In this document: positions 1 through 5,680 of the stretch, piece by piece | How the letters are laid out: the number at the start of each line of letters is the position of its first letter | Numbering within the stretch: the stretch's first letter is position 1 | From: Aquincola sp. | Lineage (GTDB): Bacteria; Pseudomonadota; Gammaproteobacteria; Burkholderiales; Burkholderiaceae_C | Length of the DNA: 5,680 nucleotides | Direction of reading: 5' to 3' | Assembly: GCA_029884035.1 (NCBI GenBank) | Contig: JAOUIM010000258.1 | Span: 1 to 5,680, forward strand | Made by a program: the position numbers and the translations under genes | The notes under the pieces: generated by a model | Seen by the model: the letters and a program-made list of their open reading frames with translations, nothing else | Database searches by the model: none | Told to the model about the DNA's origin: nothing

Positions 1-65
1 GATGCCCCCGGCTGCAAGGCAGGCCCAGACCTGTCGGCCTCAACCACATTGTCGAAAGGACAACC
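1..65 (+). other. Upstream flank and leader of soxA
   Basis: This short stretch holds the soxA ribosome binding site, AAGGA at 56-60, five bases before the ATG. One frame is open from base 1 and stops at TGA 67-69, overlapping the soxA start as ATGA. It could be the last 22 codons of an upstream gene translationally coupled to soxA. The predicted tail (ending LSKGQP) is not one I recognise as SoxZ or another Sox protein, and its last codons do not follow the G/C-ending codon use of the genes downstream. A frame open by chance is equally possible. A weak 6-bp stem near 15-34 has no T-tract, so I do not call a terminator. Confidence 0.4.
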
Positions 66-869
66 ATGAAGCAGATCCTCATGGCGGGCATGCTGATGAC
101 CTCGATGGTCTTCGCCGGCGCCGCGATGGCGCAGAAGAGTGCAGCCGACGGCATCGCGGAGTACCGCAAGATGCTCGAGGACGGCAACCCGGCCGAACTG
201 TACGAAGCCAAGGGCGCTGAGCTCTGGAAGAAGAAGCGGGGGCCGAAAAACGAATCACTGGAGCGTTGCGACCTCGGCCTGGGTCCCGGCGTCGTCAAGG
301 GCGCCTGGGTGCAGTTGCCGCGCTGGTTTGCCGACACCCAGCGCGTGCAGGATCTGGAGTCTCGCCTGCTGACCTGCATGGAAACCCTGCAGGGATTCAA
401 TGCGGCCGAGATCGCCAAGACGTCTTTCGACCGCGGCGAACAGGAAACGATCGAGTCGCTCGCGGCATGGATTTCGGCGTCTTCGCGCGGGCAGAAGATC
501 AGCCTGCCGCAAGGCCACGCCGAAGAGCGACGCATGTACGAGCTGGGCAAACGCGCGTTCTTCTTCCGCGGCGGACCGATGGACTTCTCGTGCGCGACAT
601 GCCACGGCGTCGACGGCCAGCGCGTGCGCTTGCAGGATCTGCCCAACCTGACGAAGAACCCCGGTGACGGCATCGGCTTCGCCGCCTGGCCGGCCTACCG
701 GGTGTCCAGCGGCAACCTGTGGACGATGCAGCGGCGCCTGAACGACTGCTACCGGCAGCAGCGCTTCCCGTATCCAGGCTTTGCGTCGGACGTGACCATC
801 GCGCTGGGTGTCTACATGGGCGTCAATGCCAGGGGCGCCGAGTCCATCGCCCCCGCGCTCAAGCGCTGA
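66..869 (+). CDS. soxA: SoxA, monohaem c-type cytochrome subunit of SoxAX
   Basis: SoxA is the catalytic subunit of the periplasmic SoxAX cytochrome, which oxidatively couples thiosulfate to the carrier-arm cysteine of SoxY and passes electrons to c-type cytochromes. The product has 267 residues. A signal peptide covers residues 1-22 (basic start, hydrophobic core, AMA before QK). One haem site, CATCH, lies at residues 176-180. The conserved NDCYRQQR motif puts the active-site cysteine at 228; in known SoxA this residue is a persulfide and the distal haem ligand. The N-terminal haem site of dihaem SoxA proteins is missing. Two lone cysteines, 68 and 104, remain there and probably form a disulfide, as in the monohaem SoxA class. 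The start is set by AAGGA five bases upstream and by the signal peptide. soxX follows after 18 bases, so co-transcription is likely. Confidence 0.96.
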   Translation: MKQILMAGMLMTSMVFAGAAMAQKSAADGIAEYRKMLEDGNPAELYEAKGAELWKKKRGPKNESLERCDLGLGPGVVKGAWVQLPRWFADTQRVQDLESRLLTCMETLQGFNAAEIAKTSFDRGEQETIESLAAWISASSRGQKISLPQGHAEERRMYELGKRAFFFRGGPMDFSCATCHGVDGQRVRLQDLPNLTKNPGDGIGFAAWPAYRVSSGNLWTMQRRLNDCYRQQRFPYPGFASDVTIALGVYMGVNARGAESIAPALKR

Positions 870-887
870 CCGACTGGAGCCACCACC

Positions 888-1538
888 ATGCAACACAAGC
901 ACCTCATCGTCGGCGCGGTCTCTGCCGTGGCGGTTCTCGTTGCCGCCGGCTGCGCCGGCATGCCTTCGTCCGACGACCTGGATCGCGAGGCCATGGCCAT
1001 GCTCAAGTCCTCGTTCACCGAGCGCGGGATTGCCAAGATGGACCGCCTCGAACAGGACATCGGGCAAAAGGCTTGCTCGTCGGCGACGCCGCCGCCGGAG
1101 GCCATGGCCAAGCGCATCGAGGCCGAGGCCCTGGCGACCATCAAATACCCGTCGGACGGCAAGTACATCGGCCAGTGGCAGGACGGCGAGAAGCTGGCGC
1201 AGAACGGGCGTGGCATGAGCTGGAGCGACGCGAGTGCCCAACCCAGTGCGAACGGCGGCAGCTGCTACAACTGCCACCAGATCAGCAAGCAGGAACTGTC
1301 CTACGGCACGATCGGGCCGAGCCTGTACAACTACGGCAAGCTGCGCGGCGTCAAGGACCTCAACGACGCGGCGTCGAACCCGATCGTCAAGTACACCTGG
1401 GCCAAGATCTGGAACAGCAAGGCCTTCGCCGCTTGTTCCAACATGCCCCGCTTCGGCCACCGACAGCTGTTGGACGAAGAGCAGATCCGCGACGTCATGG
1501 CCTTGCTGCTCGATCCGAAGTCGCCGGTCAACCAGTAA
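888..1538 (+). CDS. soxX: SoxX, c-type cytochrome subunit of SoxAX, probable lipoprotein
   Basis: SoxX is the electron-accepting partner of SoxA in the SoxAX complex. The product has 216 residues. Residues 1-21 form a hydrophobic signal ending VAAGC, so Cys22 is a likely lipidation site, although the -3 residue is Ala rather than Leu. About 60 residues, mostly helical and charged (23-85), precede the cytochrome domain. The haem site is CYNCH at 126-130. The SNMPRFGH motif gives Met186 as the expected distal ligand. Cys63 and Cys183 are the other mature cysteines and could pair. The conserved blocks QNGRGMSW, YGTIGPSLYNYG and VKYTWAKIWNSKAF are typical of SoxX. GGAG at 876-879, eight bases before the ATG, supports the start. 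The gene sits 18 bases after soxA. Lipidation would anchor SoxAX to a membrane and is inferred only from the motif. Confidence 0.95.
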   Translation: MQHKHLIVGAVSAVAVLVAAGCAGMPSSDDLDREAMAMLKSSFTERGIAKMDRLEQDIGQKACSSATPPPEAMAKRIEAEALATIKYPSDGKYIGQWQDGEKLAQNGRGMSWSDASAQPSANGGSCYNCHQISKQELSYGTIGPSLYNYGKLRGVKDLNDAASNPIVKYTWAKIWNSKAFAACSNMPRFGHRQLLDEEQIRDVMALLLDPKSPVNQ

Positions 1539-1548
1539 CGATCGCGTC

Positions 1549-1578
1549 ATCGACCCGCACACGCCGCGGGTTGATTTT
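1549..1578 (+). terminator. Terminator-like or attenuator hairpin between soxX and soxB
   Basis: Bases 1549-1558 pair with 1566-1575 over ten positions, with one G-T wobble (1552/1572). The seven-base loop is ACACGCC. The stem core is GC-rich (ACCCGC/GCGGGT), and T1575-T1578 gives a short T-run before CC. It starts ten bases after the soxX stop. The shape fits a weak intrinsic terminator that would lower soxB expression relative to soxAX, or a 3' hairpin protecting soxAX mRNA. The T-run is short, so full termination is unlikely. Confidence 0.5.
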
Positions 1579-1592
1579 CCGGTCACATATCG

Positions 1593-1608
1593 ATGCTTGC
1601 ACAAGCAT
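1593..1608 (+). promoter_or_regulatory. Palindrome over the soxB start codon
   Basis: ATGCTTG (1593-1599) and CAAGCAT (1602-1608) are perfect inverted arms around a CA spacer. The last two bases are the A and T of the soxB ATG. No convincing Shine-Dalgarno sequence lies in the 20 bases before this ATG. In RNA the arms could form a six-pair stem with a GCAC loop that hides the start codon. In DNA the symmetry could be an operator. Both roles are inferred; the symmetry is seen directly. Confidence 0.45.
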
Positions 1609-3343
1609 GAATCTTTCGAAGCGCGAGTTCATGCAGGTGCTCGGTGCAGCATCGGCAGCCGGCATGGGGCTCGTGCGCTATGCCGATGCGGATGCGGCAA
1701 CGGCACAGCAGGGTCTGTACGACGTCGCGCCCTTCGGCAACGTTTCCTTTCTGCACATGACCGACTGCCACGCGCAGTTGAAGCCAGTTCGTTTTCGCGA
1801 ACCGAGCGTCAACCTCGGCATCGGCGCGATGCAGGGCCAGTGGCCGCACCGGGTCGGCGAGTCGCTGTTGCAGGCGGCCGGCATGCGGCCGGGCGGCGCG
1901 CTGGCACATGCCTTCACCTACCTGGACTTCGACGCGGCGGCGCGCCGATATGGCAAGGTCGGCGGCTTTGCGCACCTGGCCACGCTGGTCAAGCAACTCA
2001 AGGCGGGCCGCCCCGGTGCGCTGCTGCTCGATGGCGGAGACACCTGGCAAGGTTCGGCCACCTCGCTGTGGACCAATGCACAGGATATGGTCGATGCCTG
2101 TCTCGCGCTGGGGGTGGACGTGATGACCGGCCACTGGGAATTCACGTACGGCATGGAGCGCGTGAAGGAAATCGTCGACAAGGATTTCAAGGGCAAGGTC
2201 GAGTTCCTCGCGCAGAACGTCAAGACCACCGATTTCGGCGATCCGGTGTTCAAGCCCTATGCGCTGCGTGAGATCAACGGTGTGCCCTGCGCCATCATCG
2301 GCCAGGCGTTTCCGTACACGCCGATCGCCAATCCACGATACCTGGTGGCGGACTGGAGCTTCGGCGTGCAGGACGAGAACCTGCAGAAGGTGGTCGACGA
2401 GGCTCGCGGCAAGGGCGCCCAGGTGGTCGTCGTGTTGTCGCACAACGGCATGGATGTCGACTTGAAGATGGCCTCGCGCGTCACCGGCGTGGATGCCATC
2501 TTCGGCGGCCACACGCACGACGGCGTGCCGGTGGCCGTGCCGGTGGGCAACGCCGGTGGCAAGACGCTGGTCACCAACGCCGGCAGCAACGGCAAGTTCC
2601 TCGGCGTGATGGATTTCGACGTCAAGGGCGGCCGCGTCGTCGACTTCCGCTACCGGCTGCTGCCCGTCTTTGCCAACCAGCTGAAGGCCGACCCGGCGAT
2701 GGCCGCGCTGATCAACAAGGTGCGCGCGCCCTACGAGGCCAGGCTGGCAGAGAAGCTGGCCGTTACCGACGGGCTGCTCTATCGCCGGGGCAACTTCAAC
2801 GGCTCGTGGGATCAGCTGATCTGCGACGCGCTGATGGAAGTGCAGGGCGCCGACATCGCGTTCTCACCCGGCTTCCGGTGGGGCACGACGCTGCTGCCGG
2901 GCGACGCCATCACGCGCGAGCTGATGATGGATCAGCTGGCCATCACCTACCCCTATGCCACGGTCAACGAGATGACCGGCGAGACGATCAAGACGATCCT
3001 CGAGGACGTGGCCGACAATCTGTTCAACCCCGATCCCTATTACCAGCAGGGTGGTGACATGGTGCGCGTGGGCGGCCTGGCCTACACCTGCGATCCGGTC
3101 GCCCGAATGGGCAGCCGCATCAGCGACATGCGACTGGCGGGCAAGCCGATCGAGGCCGGCAAGAAGTACAAGGTCGCGGGCTGGGCGCCGGTGGCCGAAG
3201 AGGCGCGCACGGCGCCGGGCAACCGGCCGGTGTGGGAGCTGGTCGAGTCCTGGCTGAAAGCGCAGGGCGGGCGCGTCAAGCCTCGACGCATCAACACGCC
3301 GCGCCTGGTGGGAGTGGCGCGCAATCCAGGTATCAGTGCGTGA
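1607..3343 (+). CDS. soxB: SoxB, dimanganese thiosulfohydrolase
   Basis: SoxB hydrolyses the terminal sulfone group of SoxYZ-bound cysteine-S-thiosulfonate in the periplasm, releasing sulfate. The product has 578 residues, normal for the family. The N-terminus has a Tat-like signal, SKREFMQVL (residues 4-12), with Lys-Arg in place of the twin arginine, then a hydrophobic stretch and probable cleavage near residue 30. The metallophosphatase domain shows TDCHAQL (Asp53, His55), LDGGDTWQGS (Asp142, Asp145), GHWEFTYG (175-182, the SoxB version of the GNHE motif of 5'-nucleotidases), LSHNGMD (His279) and GGHTHDG (His302, His304). The C-terminal 5'-nucleotidase-like domain runs from about residue 390 to 560 and includes FSPGFRWG (419-426), probably the substrate site. 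The ATG at 1607 is chosen because it gives the usual SoxB N-terminus; the frame stays open upstream, but no other start fits. A clear ribosome binding site is lacking. Confidence 0.96.
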   Translation: MNLSKREFMQVLGAASAAGMGLVRYADADAATAQQGLYDVAPFGNVSFLHMTDCHAQLKPVRFREPSVNLGIGAMQGQWPHRVGESLLQAAGMRPGGALAHAFTYLDFDAAARRYGKVGGFAHLATLVKQLKAGRPGALLLDGGDTWQGSATSLWTNAQDMVDACLALGVDVMTGHWEFTYGMERVKEIVDKDFKGKVEFLAQNVKTTDFGDPVFKPYALREINGVPCAIIGQAFPYTPIANPRYLVADWSFGVQDENLQKVVDEARGKGAQVVVVLSHNGMDVDLKMASRVTGVDAIFGGHTHDGVPVAVPVGNAGGKTLVTNAGSNGKFLGVMDFDVKGGRVVDFRYRLLPVFANQLKADPAMAALINKVRAPYEARLAEKLAVTDGLLYRRGNFNGSWDQLICDALMEVQGADIAFSPGFRWGTTLLPGDAITRELMMDQLAITYPYATVNEMTGETIKTILEDVADNLFNPDPYYQQGGDMVRVGGLAYTCDPVARMGSRISDMRLAGKPIEAGKKYKVAGWAPVAEEARTAPGNRPVWELVESWLKAQGGRVKPRRINTPRLVGVARNPGISA

Positions 3344-3385
3344 GGGCGCACGCCGCATGATGGATCCAGGACACATGCATCCACG

Positions 3386-3391
3386 AAGGAG
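3386..3391 (+). promoter_or_regulatory. Ribosome binding site of the first DsrE-like gene
   Basis: AAGGAG lies seven bases before ATG 3399. It decides this start over the in-frame ATG at 3336, which would overlap the end of soxB and put a long charged stretch before the signal peptide. Confidence 0.85.
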
Positions 3392-3398
3392 CCGCACC

Positions 3399-3812
3399 AT
3401 GACGATCGCAAGGTTTGCTGCCGCTGCGCTGTTGTGTGTCGTGGCGTCCACGGGCTGGGCGCAGGACCGCGTCGTCTATCACTTCGACGATACGGTGGCG
3501 CAGGGCCTGAAGGGGCTGCGCAGCCTGCGCAACCATCTGGACGTCGATCCGAACGCGAAGATCGTCGCGGTTGCCCTTGCCGATGGTGTCGACATGCTGA
3601 TGGAAGGTGCCAAGGCGGCCAACGGCACCGAATTCGCGCCGCTGATCTCGGCGCTCGTCGCGCGCGGGATGACCTTCGAGATCTGCGAGCTCACCTTGAC
3701 CGCCCGCGGCCTCAAGAAGGATCAATTCGTGCTTGACGCCAGCTACACGACCTCCGGCGTGGTGCGCATCGCCAAGCTGCAAGGGCAGGGTTATGCGTAC
3801 ATCAAGCCCTGA
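3399..3812 (+). CDS. Exported DsrE-like sulfur-handling protein (copy 1)
   Basis: The product has 137 residues. Residues 1-21 form a Sec signal peptide (MTIARF, hydrophobic core, STGWA before QD). The mature part looks like a single DsrE-fold domain: a first strand RVVYHFDD, then a helix, KIVAVALADGVDML at 54-67, and FEICELTL with the only mature cysteine, Cys96. It ends GYAYIKP. DsrE-fold proteins in the Dsr and Tus systems carry sulfur as a cysteine persulfide but are cytoplasmic; this one is predicted to be periplasmic. It lies 55 bases after soxB in the same direction, so a part in the Sox pathway is likely, perhaps binding or relaying sulfane sulfur (inference). It is the most divergent of the three copies here and lacks their shared MLPxIGYVP block. 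No established gene symbol is known to me. Confidence 0.85.
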   Translation: MTIARFAAAALLCVVASTGWAQDRVVYHFDDTVAQGLKGLRSLRNHLDVDPNAKIVAVALADGVDMLMEGAKAANGTEFAPLISALVARGMTFEICELTLTARGLKKDQFVLDASYTTSGVVRIAKLQGQGYAYIKP

Positions 3813-3843
3813 GGCGCGGACAGGGACTCGAATTCCGATTCAC

Positions 3844-3848
3844 AGGTG
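3844..3848 (+). promoter_or_regulatory. Ribosome binding site of the second DsrE-like gene
   Basis: AGGTG lies six bases before ATG 3855. It favours that ATG over the in-frame GTG at 3846, which overlaps the motif itself. The ATG also gives a standard signal peptide starting MKNW. Confidence 0.55.
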
Positions 3849-3854
3849 TTCACG

Positions 3855-4301
3855 ATGAAGAACTGGCTCGCTGCACTTGCTGTTGCGTTTGTCGCCATGG
3901 TGTCCAGCGCCCCGTGGGCACAGACCACCGCGTCGACGCCAGCGGCGTCGGCTCCCAAGTACCGCGTGATCTTCCAGGTCAGCAATCCCGACCCACGTGG
4001 CTGGAACCAGGCACTGAACAACAGCCTGGCGCTGACCAAGAATGCGGGACGGGGCAACGTCCAGATCCGCATCGTCGCCAACGGCATGGGCATCGGCATG
4101 CTCAAGGAGAACTCGCCGTCGGCCAAGCTGGTTGCCGCGGCGATCGCCAACGGCGTCACGGTGCTGGCCTGCGGCGAGACGATGAAAGCCCTGTTGCTCG
4201 AGAAGGACGACATGTTGCCCGACATCGGCTACGTGCCCGGCGGCATCATCGAAATCCTCGACCGGCAGAGCGAAGGCTGGCGATACATCAAGGCGGACTG
4301 A
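3855..4301 (+). CDS. Exported DsrE-like sulfur-handling protein (copy 2)
   Basis: The product has 148 residues. A Sec signal peptide covers residues 1-22 (MKNWLAALAVAF, ending APWA before QTT). A short Ala/Ser/Thr/Pro linker to about residue 34 follows. The DsrE-like domain then has a first strand YRVIFQVSNPDP, WNQALNN at 50-56, VQIRIVANGMGIGMLK at 69-84, the single cysteine Cys106 in LACGETM, and DMLPDIGYVPGG at 119-130. It ends GWRYIKAD. The cysteine sits where copies 1 and 3 have theirs (pattern CxxT[LM]), consistent with a persulfide carrier site, but no activity can be proved from sequence. It lies 42 bases after copy 1 and 19 before copy 3, probably in one transcript. It is clearly closer to copy 3 than to copy 1. 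Confidence 0.84.
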   Translation: MKNWLAALAVAFVAMVSSAPWAQTTASTPAASAPKYRVIFQVSNPDPRGWNQALNNSLALTKNAGRGNVQIRIVANGMGIGMLKENSPSAKLVAAAIANGVTVLACGETMKALLLEKDDMLPDIGYVPGGIIEILDRQSEGWRYIKAD

Positions 4302-4320
4302 TTTCTCAGGAGAAACGCAA

Positions 4321-4752
4321 ATGAAACGACGAATTGCCCTTCTTTCGGCTGCAGGTGCGGCCGTGGTGGCCACCGAAGCCGCCCAAGCGCAGGCGGCTTC
4401 GGGCGCCGGCATGGAACGCGTGGTGATCCAGGTCAGCACGCCGGAGCAGAAGCTCTGGAACCAGGCGATCAACTACATCGAAAACCTGCGCGAACTCTAT
4501 GGCCCCGACAAGGTCGAGATCGAACTGGTCGCGCTGGGGCATGGCATCGGCGTGCTCAAGCTCGATTCGACGCAGGGCCCGCGCGTGGCCGACGCGGTGA
4601 AGGCTGGTGTGCACATCAGCGCCTGCCAGGTCACGATGCGGCGCCAGAAGCTCAAGCCGGAAGACATGTTGCCCAACATCGGCTATGTGCCCGCCGGTCT
4701 GGGCCAGATCATCAAGCGTCAGCGCGAAGGCTGGTCGTACATCAGCGGCTGA
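4321..4752 (+). CDS. Exported DsrE-like sulfur-handling protein (copy 3)
   Basis: The product has 143 residues. The N-terminus MKRRIALLSAAGAAVVA is a signal peptide with probable cleavage after Ala23 or Ala25 (AQA repeats). Twin arginines at 3-4 hint at Tat export, but the full Tat consensus is absent. The mature domain has RVVIQVSTPEQ, WNQAIN at 46-51, a GHGIGVLK block at 73-80, the single cysteine Cys102 in SACQVTM, and DMLPNIGYVPAG at 115-126. It ends GWSYISG. These blocks match copy 2 closely, so the two genes arose by tandem duplication. AGGAG at 4308-4312, eight bases before the ATG, sets the start. A sulfur-carrier or sulfur-binding role in the periplasm is inferred from the fold, the conserved cysteine and the sox setting. 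Confidence 0.84.
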   Translation: MKRRIALLSAAGAAVVATEAAQAQAASGAGMERVVIQVSTPEQKLWNQAINYIENLRELYGPDKVEIELVALGHGIGVLKLDSTQGPRVADAVKAGVHISACQVTMRRQKLKPEDMLPNIGYVPAGLGQIIKRQREGWSYISG

Positions 4753-4820
4753 GTTTGGGTGCAGGCGCAATGGTGACTTGTCGAACGGGATCGCCCTTTT
4801 CGGCATGTCTTTCGCTTTAG

Positions 4821-4838
4821 TGACGTGACCACGCGTCA
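4821..4838 (+). promoter_or_regulatory. Imperfect inverted repeat before the hydrolase gene
   Basis: TGACGTG (4821-4827) and CGCGTCA (4832-4838) form seven-base arms with one G-T mismatch around the spacer ACCA. The repeat lies seven bases before the chosen hydrolase start, in the longest gap of the window (4753-4845). It could be an operator, for example for a sox repressor, or chance symmetry. No clear -10/-35 pair was found nearby. Confidence 0.25.
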
Positions 4839-4845
4839 ATCAACG

Positions 4846-5680
4846 ATGCTCGAGGTGCCAGCCCGAACCGCTGGTCTGCACGGGGTCCGGAGGGTACTGA
4901 GCCGATTCACGCTCGCTTGGGTGTGCACCTGGAGCGGCGCGGCTGCGGCCGCGCCGCATGTGCAGGCACTGCAGGTCGCCGAGGGCGTGTGGCTCGCGCA
5001 AGGCGAGGCGGCGATGGGCTCGGCGGCCAACCGCAACTTCATCTCCAATGCGGGCTTCGTCGTCACGGGCGACGGCGTGGTGGTGATCGATGCCCTCGGC
5101 TCACCGCCGCTGGCCGACGAGCTCATTGAAGAGATTCAGCGCGTCACGCCGCAACCGATCCGCCACGTCATCGTGACGCACTACCACGCCGACCACGTCT
5201 ATGGCCTGCAGGCGTTCAAGGCGCTCGGCGCCACCGTGATCGCCAACGCGCACGGCCGCGAGTACCTTTACTCCGACACGGCACAGCTGCGCCTGCAGGC
5301 CAGCCGCGAAGATCTGTTCCCCTGGATCGACGAGACCACTCGCCTGGTGCCCGCCGACCGTTGGCTTGAGGATGAGGACCTGGTGCTGCATGTGGGTGCC
5401 ATCGACTTTCGTATTCAGCACGTCGGCCCGGCGCACACGGCCGAGGACGTCGTCGTGCAGATCCCGCAGCTCGGCGTGCTGTTTGCCGGCGACGTGGTCT
5501 TTCGTGGCCGCATTCCTTATGTCGGCCATGCCGACAGCCGGCAATGGATCGATTCACTCGCGCGCCTGATCGAATTCAAGCCGCGGCTCGTGATTCCCGG
5601 CCACGGCCCCGCATCGACCGATGCCGTCGCCGACCTGCAGCTCACCCGCGACTACCTGGCGCATCTGCGCAAGACCATGG
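4846..5680 (+). CDS. SoxH-like metallo-beta-lactamase-fold hydrolase, 3' end outside the window
   Basis: The first 278 codons are present and the frame is open to the window end. After a basic segment (GVRRVLSRF, 13-21) and a hydrophobic stretch ending in five alanines, the mature protein probably starts near residue 36 and is periplasmic. Metal-site motifs of the fold are complete so far: THYHADH at 111-117 (His112, His114, Asp116, His117), GPAHTAED with His197, FAGD with Asp216 and PGHG with His253. NFISNAGFVVTGDGVVVIDA (64-83) is the usual fold entry. It resembles SoxH and the related zinc hydrolases found beside sox or quinoprotein genes; their substrates are not settled. A two-metal hydrolase acting on a sulfur compound or thioester is inferred. 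The start is uncertain: ATG 4846 lacks a clear ribosome binding site, and GTG 4855 is possible. GGAGGG at 4889-4894 has no usable start after it. Confidence 0.85.
   Translation, partial: MLEVPARTAGLHGVRRVLSRFTLAWVCTWSGAAAAAPHVQALQVAEGVWLAQGEAAMGSAANRNFISNAGFVVTGDGVVVIDALGSPPLADELIEEIQRVTPQPIRHVIVTHYHADHVYGLQAFKALGATVIANAHGREYLYSDTAQLRLQASREDLFPWIDETTRLVPADRWLEDEDLVLHVGAIDFRIQHVGPAHTAEDVVVQIPQLGVLFAGDVVFRGRIPYVGHADSRQWIDSLARLIEFKPRLVIPGHGPASTDAVADLQLTRDYLAHLRKTM

Noticed and set aside
255..1604. A 449-codon open frame on the - strand across soxA and soxX
   Set aside because: It is a mirror of the high-GC codon use of soxA and soxX. The predicted protein is Arg/Ala/Val/His-rich without recognisable motifs, and both + strand genes are certain.
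719..1606. Upstream in-frame extension of soxB
   Set aside because: The frame is open by chance through soxA and soxX. The typical SoxB N-terminus with the Tat-like signal begins at 1607.
1583..2518. A 311-codon open frame on the - strand inside soxB
   Set aside because: It lies opposite conserved SoxB active-site motifs and shows no family features, so it is a chance frame in high-GC DNA.
3336..3351. Five-base hairpin GTGCG/CGCAC at the soxB stop codon
   Set aside because: The stem is short, no T-run follows, and it overlaps the end of the coding region. It is too weak for a terminator call.
4785..4800. GGGATCGCCC followed by TTTT as a terminator after the DsrE-like genes
   Set aside because: Only three G-C pairs form, with a mismatch just outside, so the hairpin is not stable enough to support.
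1..5680. tRNA, rRNA, CRISPR array, insertion sequence or attachment site
   Set aside because: No repeated spacer pattern, transposase motif, terminal repeat or tRNA-like stretch was seen; nearly the whole window is coding.

Overview
The window is part of a sulfur-oxidation (sox) gene cluster, all on the + strand. GC content is high, codons end mostly in G or C, and the genes are tightly packed. The gene order soxA-soxX-soxB, the single-haem SoxA, the lipoprotein-type SoxX and the overall protein sequences suggest a betaproteobacterium, probably Burkholderiales, that oxidises thiosulfate. The genus cannot be named from this sequence alone.

Layout: positions 1-65 hold the end of an upstream region and the soxA ribosome binding site. 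soxA (66-869) and soxX (888-1538) encode the two subunits of the c-type cytochrome SoxAX, which oxidatively joins thiosulfate to the carrier SoxYZ. A 68-base gap follows. It holds a terminator-like hairpin and, over the soxB start codon, a 7+2+7 base palindrome. soxB (1607-3343) encodes the dimanganese thiosulfohydrolase that releases sulfate from the SoxYZ-bound intermediate. Next come three small genes in a row (3399-3812, 3855-4301, 4321-4752). Each encodes an exported DsrE-like protein with one cysteine in the mature part. The second and third are clear duplicates of each other. After a 93-base gap with an imperfect inverted repeat, the 5' part of a SoxH-like metallo-beta-lactamase-fold hydrolase gene (4846 onward) runs off the window.

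All seven products have export signals, so the window encodes a periplasmic or envelope-bound sulfur pathway. SoxAX loads sulfur onto SoxYZ and SoxB trims off sulfate. The DsrE-like trio may handle or relay sulfane sulfur through their single cysteines (inference). soxYZ and soxCD are not in the window; soxYZ may lie just upstream.

The least explained parts are the exported three-member DsrE-like set and the two control-like structures in front of soxB.
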